From: Bryobacterales bacterium
Lineage (GTDB): Bacteria > Acidobacteriota > Terriglobia > Bryobacterales > Bryobacteraceae
Assembly (NCBI GenBank): GCA_020852175.1
Contig: JADZBH010000046.1
Span: forward strand, 1-34,388
DNA: 34,388 nt
Reading direction: 5' to 3'
The notes under the pieces are model-generated. The model saw only the letters and a program-made list of their open reading frames with translations, had not been told where the DNA came from and searched no databases. A program made the translations under genes and the position numbers. The first letter of the stretch is position 1. Each line of letters opens with the position of its first letter. Positions 33,860-34,388 of this stretch are shown here, one piece after another.

Positions 33860-34206
33860 TGCATGCCTCCCCGCCGGGCGCCGGATTTACCTCGAACGCG
33901 GCGCCCCAGAACGGAATCCAGGCGGTCGAAAGCGCCTCGCCAGTACTGGCGGTACTCCTCCACCCAGGCGGCCACTTCGCCGATGGGCGCGGGATTCAGT
34001 TCGCGAATCTGGCGGCGCCCTTCACGGCGTGTGCGTACCAGCCGGGCGCGCTCCAGATAGGCGAGGTGCTTGGATATGGCCTGTTGGGAGATGCCGAAGG
34101 GGCCGGCGAGTTCGACCACCGAGGCCGGACCGTTCCGCAATTGGGCCAGAAGCGCGCGACGGGTGGGGTCTGAGAGGGCGGCGAGAGTAACGCTGAGCGA
34201 ATCCAC
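33856..34206 (-). CDS. ArsR-family (winged helix) transcriptional repressor
   Basis: An ArsR-type winged helix-turn-helix protein: LSVTLAALSDPTRRALLAQL, ASVVELAGPFGISQQAISKHLAYLERARLVRTRREGRRQ and the C-terminal WVEEYRQYWRGAFDRLDSVL. No metal-binding CxC motif is seen; this subgroup pairs with SRPBCC proteins. The start is uncertain. ATG 34212 (MVVDSLS) is the conventional choice. GTG 34206 (VDSLSVTLAAL) matches the usual family N-terminus and coincides with the predicted transcription start, so I give the frame from 34206. A longer frame to 34278 would cross the promoter. The regulator probably represses its own operon through the overlapping inverted repeat. Confidence 0.88.
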   Translation of the reverse strand: MDSLSVTLAALSDPTRRALLAQLRNGPASVVELAGPFGISQQAISKHLAYLERARLVRTRREGRRQIRELNPAPIGEVAAWVEEYRQYWRGAFDRLDSVLGRRVRGKSGARRGGMQ

Positions 34207-34241
34207 AACCATATTATTGTGAATCGCATGAGAGCTGTCAA
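34204..34241 (-). promoter_or_regulatory. ArsR-operon promoter with overlapping inverted-repeat operator
   Basis: On the minus strand TTGACA (34241-34236) is followed after 17 bp by AATAAT (34218-34213). The -10 box directly abuts ATG 34212. The inverted repeat CACAA (34221-34217) and TTGTG (34208-34204) spans the -10 and the start codon. The predicted transcription start is about 34206. The layout fits an autorepressed operator. Confidence 0.7.
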
Positions 34242-34388
34242 CCAAGACAGTCCACCGGATTAGCATTTTCCAATCCACAAATGAGCCTGGAGTGGGGAAG
34301 TGATTCCAATGCGGGATGAGCCTGAGAGTTCACGGGCGAGGTGTGCCGTTGGCAGGCTTCTCCTTTCGATGGATTGTGTTCAGCGGGG

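Overview
The window is a GC-rich chromosomal stretch that most resembles a soil Acidobacteriota of the Bryobacterales/Solibacter type. This is inferred from the gene mix: a GWxTD-family protein followed by a secreted carboxypeptidase-regulatory beta-barrel protein, an Oar-like TonB-dependent receptor of about 1,160 residues, a PEP-CTERM protein, DUF1080 and secreted amidohydrolase genes, and almost every enzyme carrying a signal peptide. There is no phage, IS element, CRISPR array or recognisable defence island.

Layout. 1-3660 (+): the 3' end of a GWxTD gene, a beta-barrel protein and a sugar-isomerase-like TIM barrel, packed as an operon. 3677-9226 (-): four exported enzymes probably read together (DUF1080 hydrolase, amidohydrolase with CIA30 domain, mutarotase-like protein, YtcJ-type amidohydrolase). 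tRNA-Arg(ACG) lies at 9440, then a large polytopic membrane protein (-), a YdcH-like small protein (+) with a clear terminator, and a PEP-CTERM protein (+). A class I/II aminotransferase with a small OB-fold protein follows on the minus strand (12687-14054).

About 14055-15897 is a decayed zone. It holds a DHH-motif pseudogene broken by two frame changes, the C-terminal tip of an NtrC-type regulator on the minus strand, and the C-terminal tip of a CzcA-type metal-efflux pump on the plus strand. Beyond it come a PQQ-like beta-propeller (+), the TonB receptor (-) with a good promoter and repeated operator-like elements, a two-TM protein (+), a GH2-like protein lacking the usual nucleophile (-), a divergent five-bladed-propeller protein (+), an orphan sugar-binding lipoprotein (-) and an esterase (-).

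27480-32414 is a housekeeping block: rsfS with an apparent ATA start, an M15-like putative peptidase, hpt, a tandem pair of thymidylate-kinase-like genes in which only one has a canonical Walker A lysine, and a divergent Ppx/GppA phosphatase sharing a symmetrical -10 element with the kinases. After tRNA-Gln(CTG), the window ends with an ArsR-SRPBCC-alpha/beta-hydrolase operon whose promoter and inverted-repeat operator overlap the start codon.

Most genes point to export and breakdown of plant or microbial polymers: receptor, secreted hydrolases, sugar binding. The most unusual features are the degenerate kinase pair with its shared promoter, the ATA-start rsfS, the ArsR promoter that predicts a leaderless GTG start, and the gene-fragment junction at about 15540.
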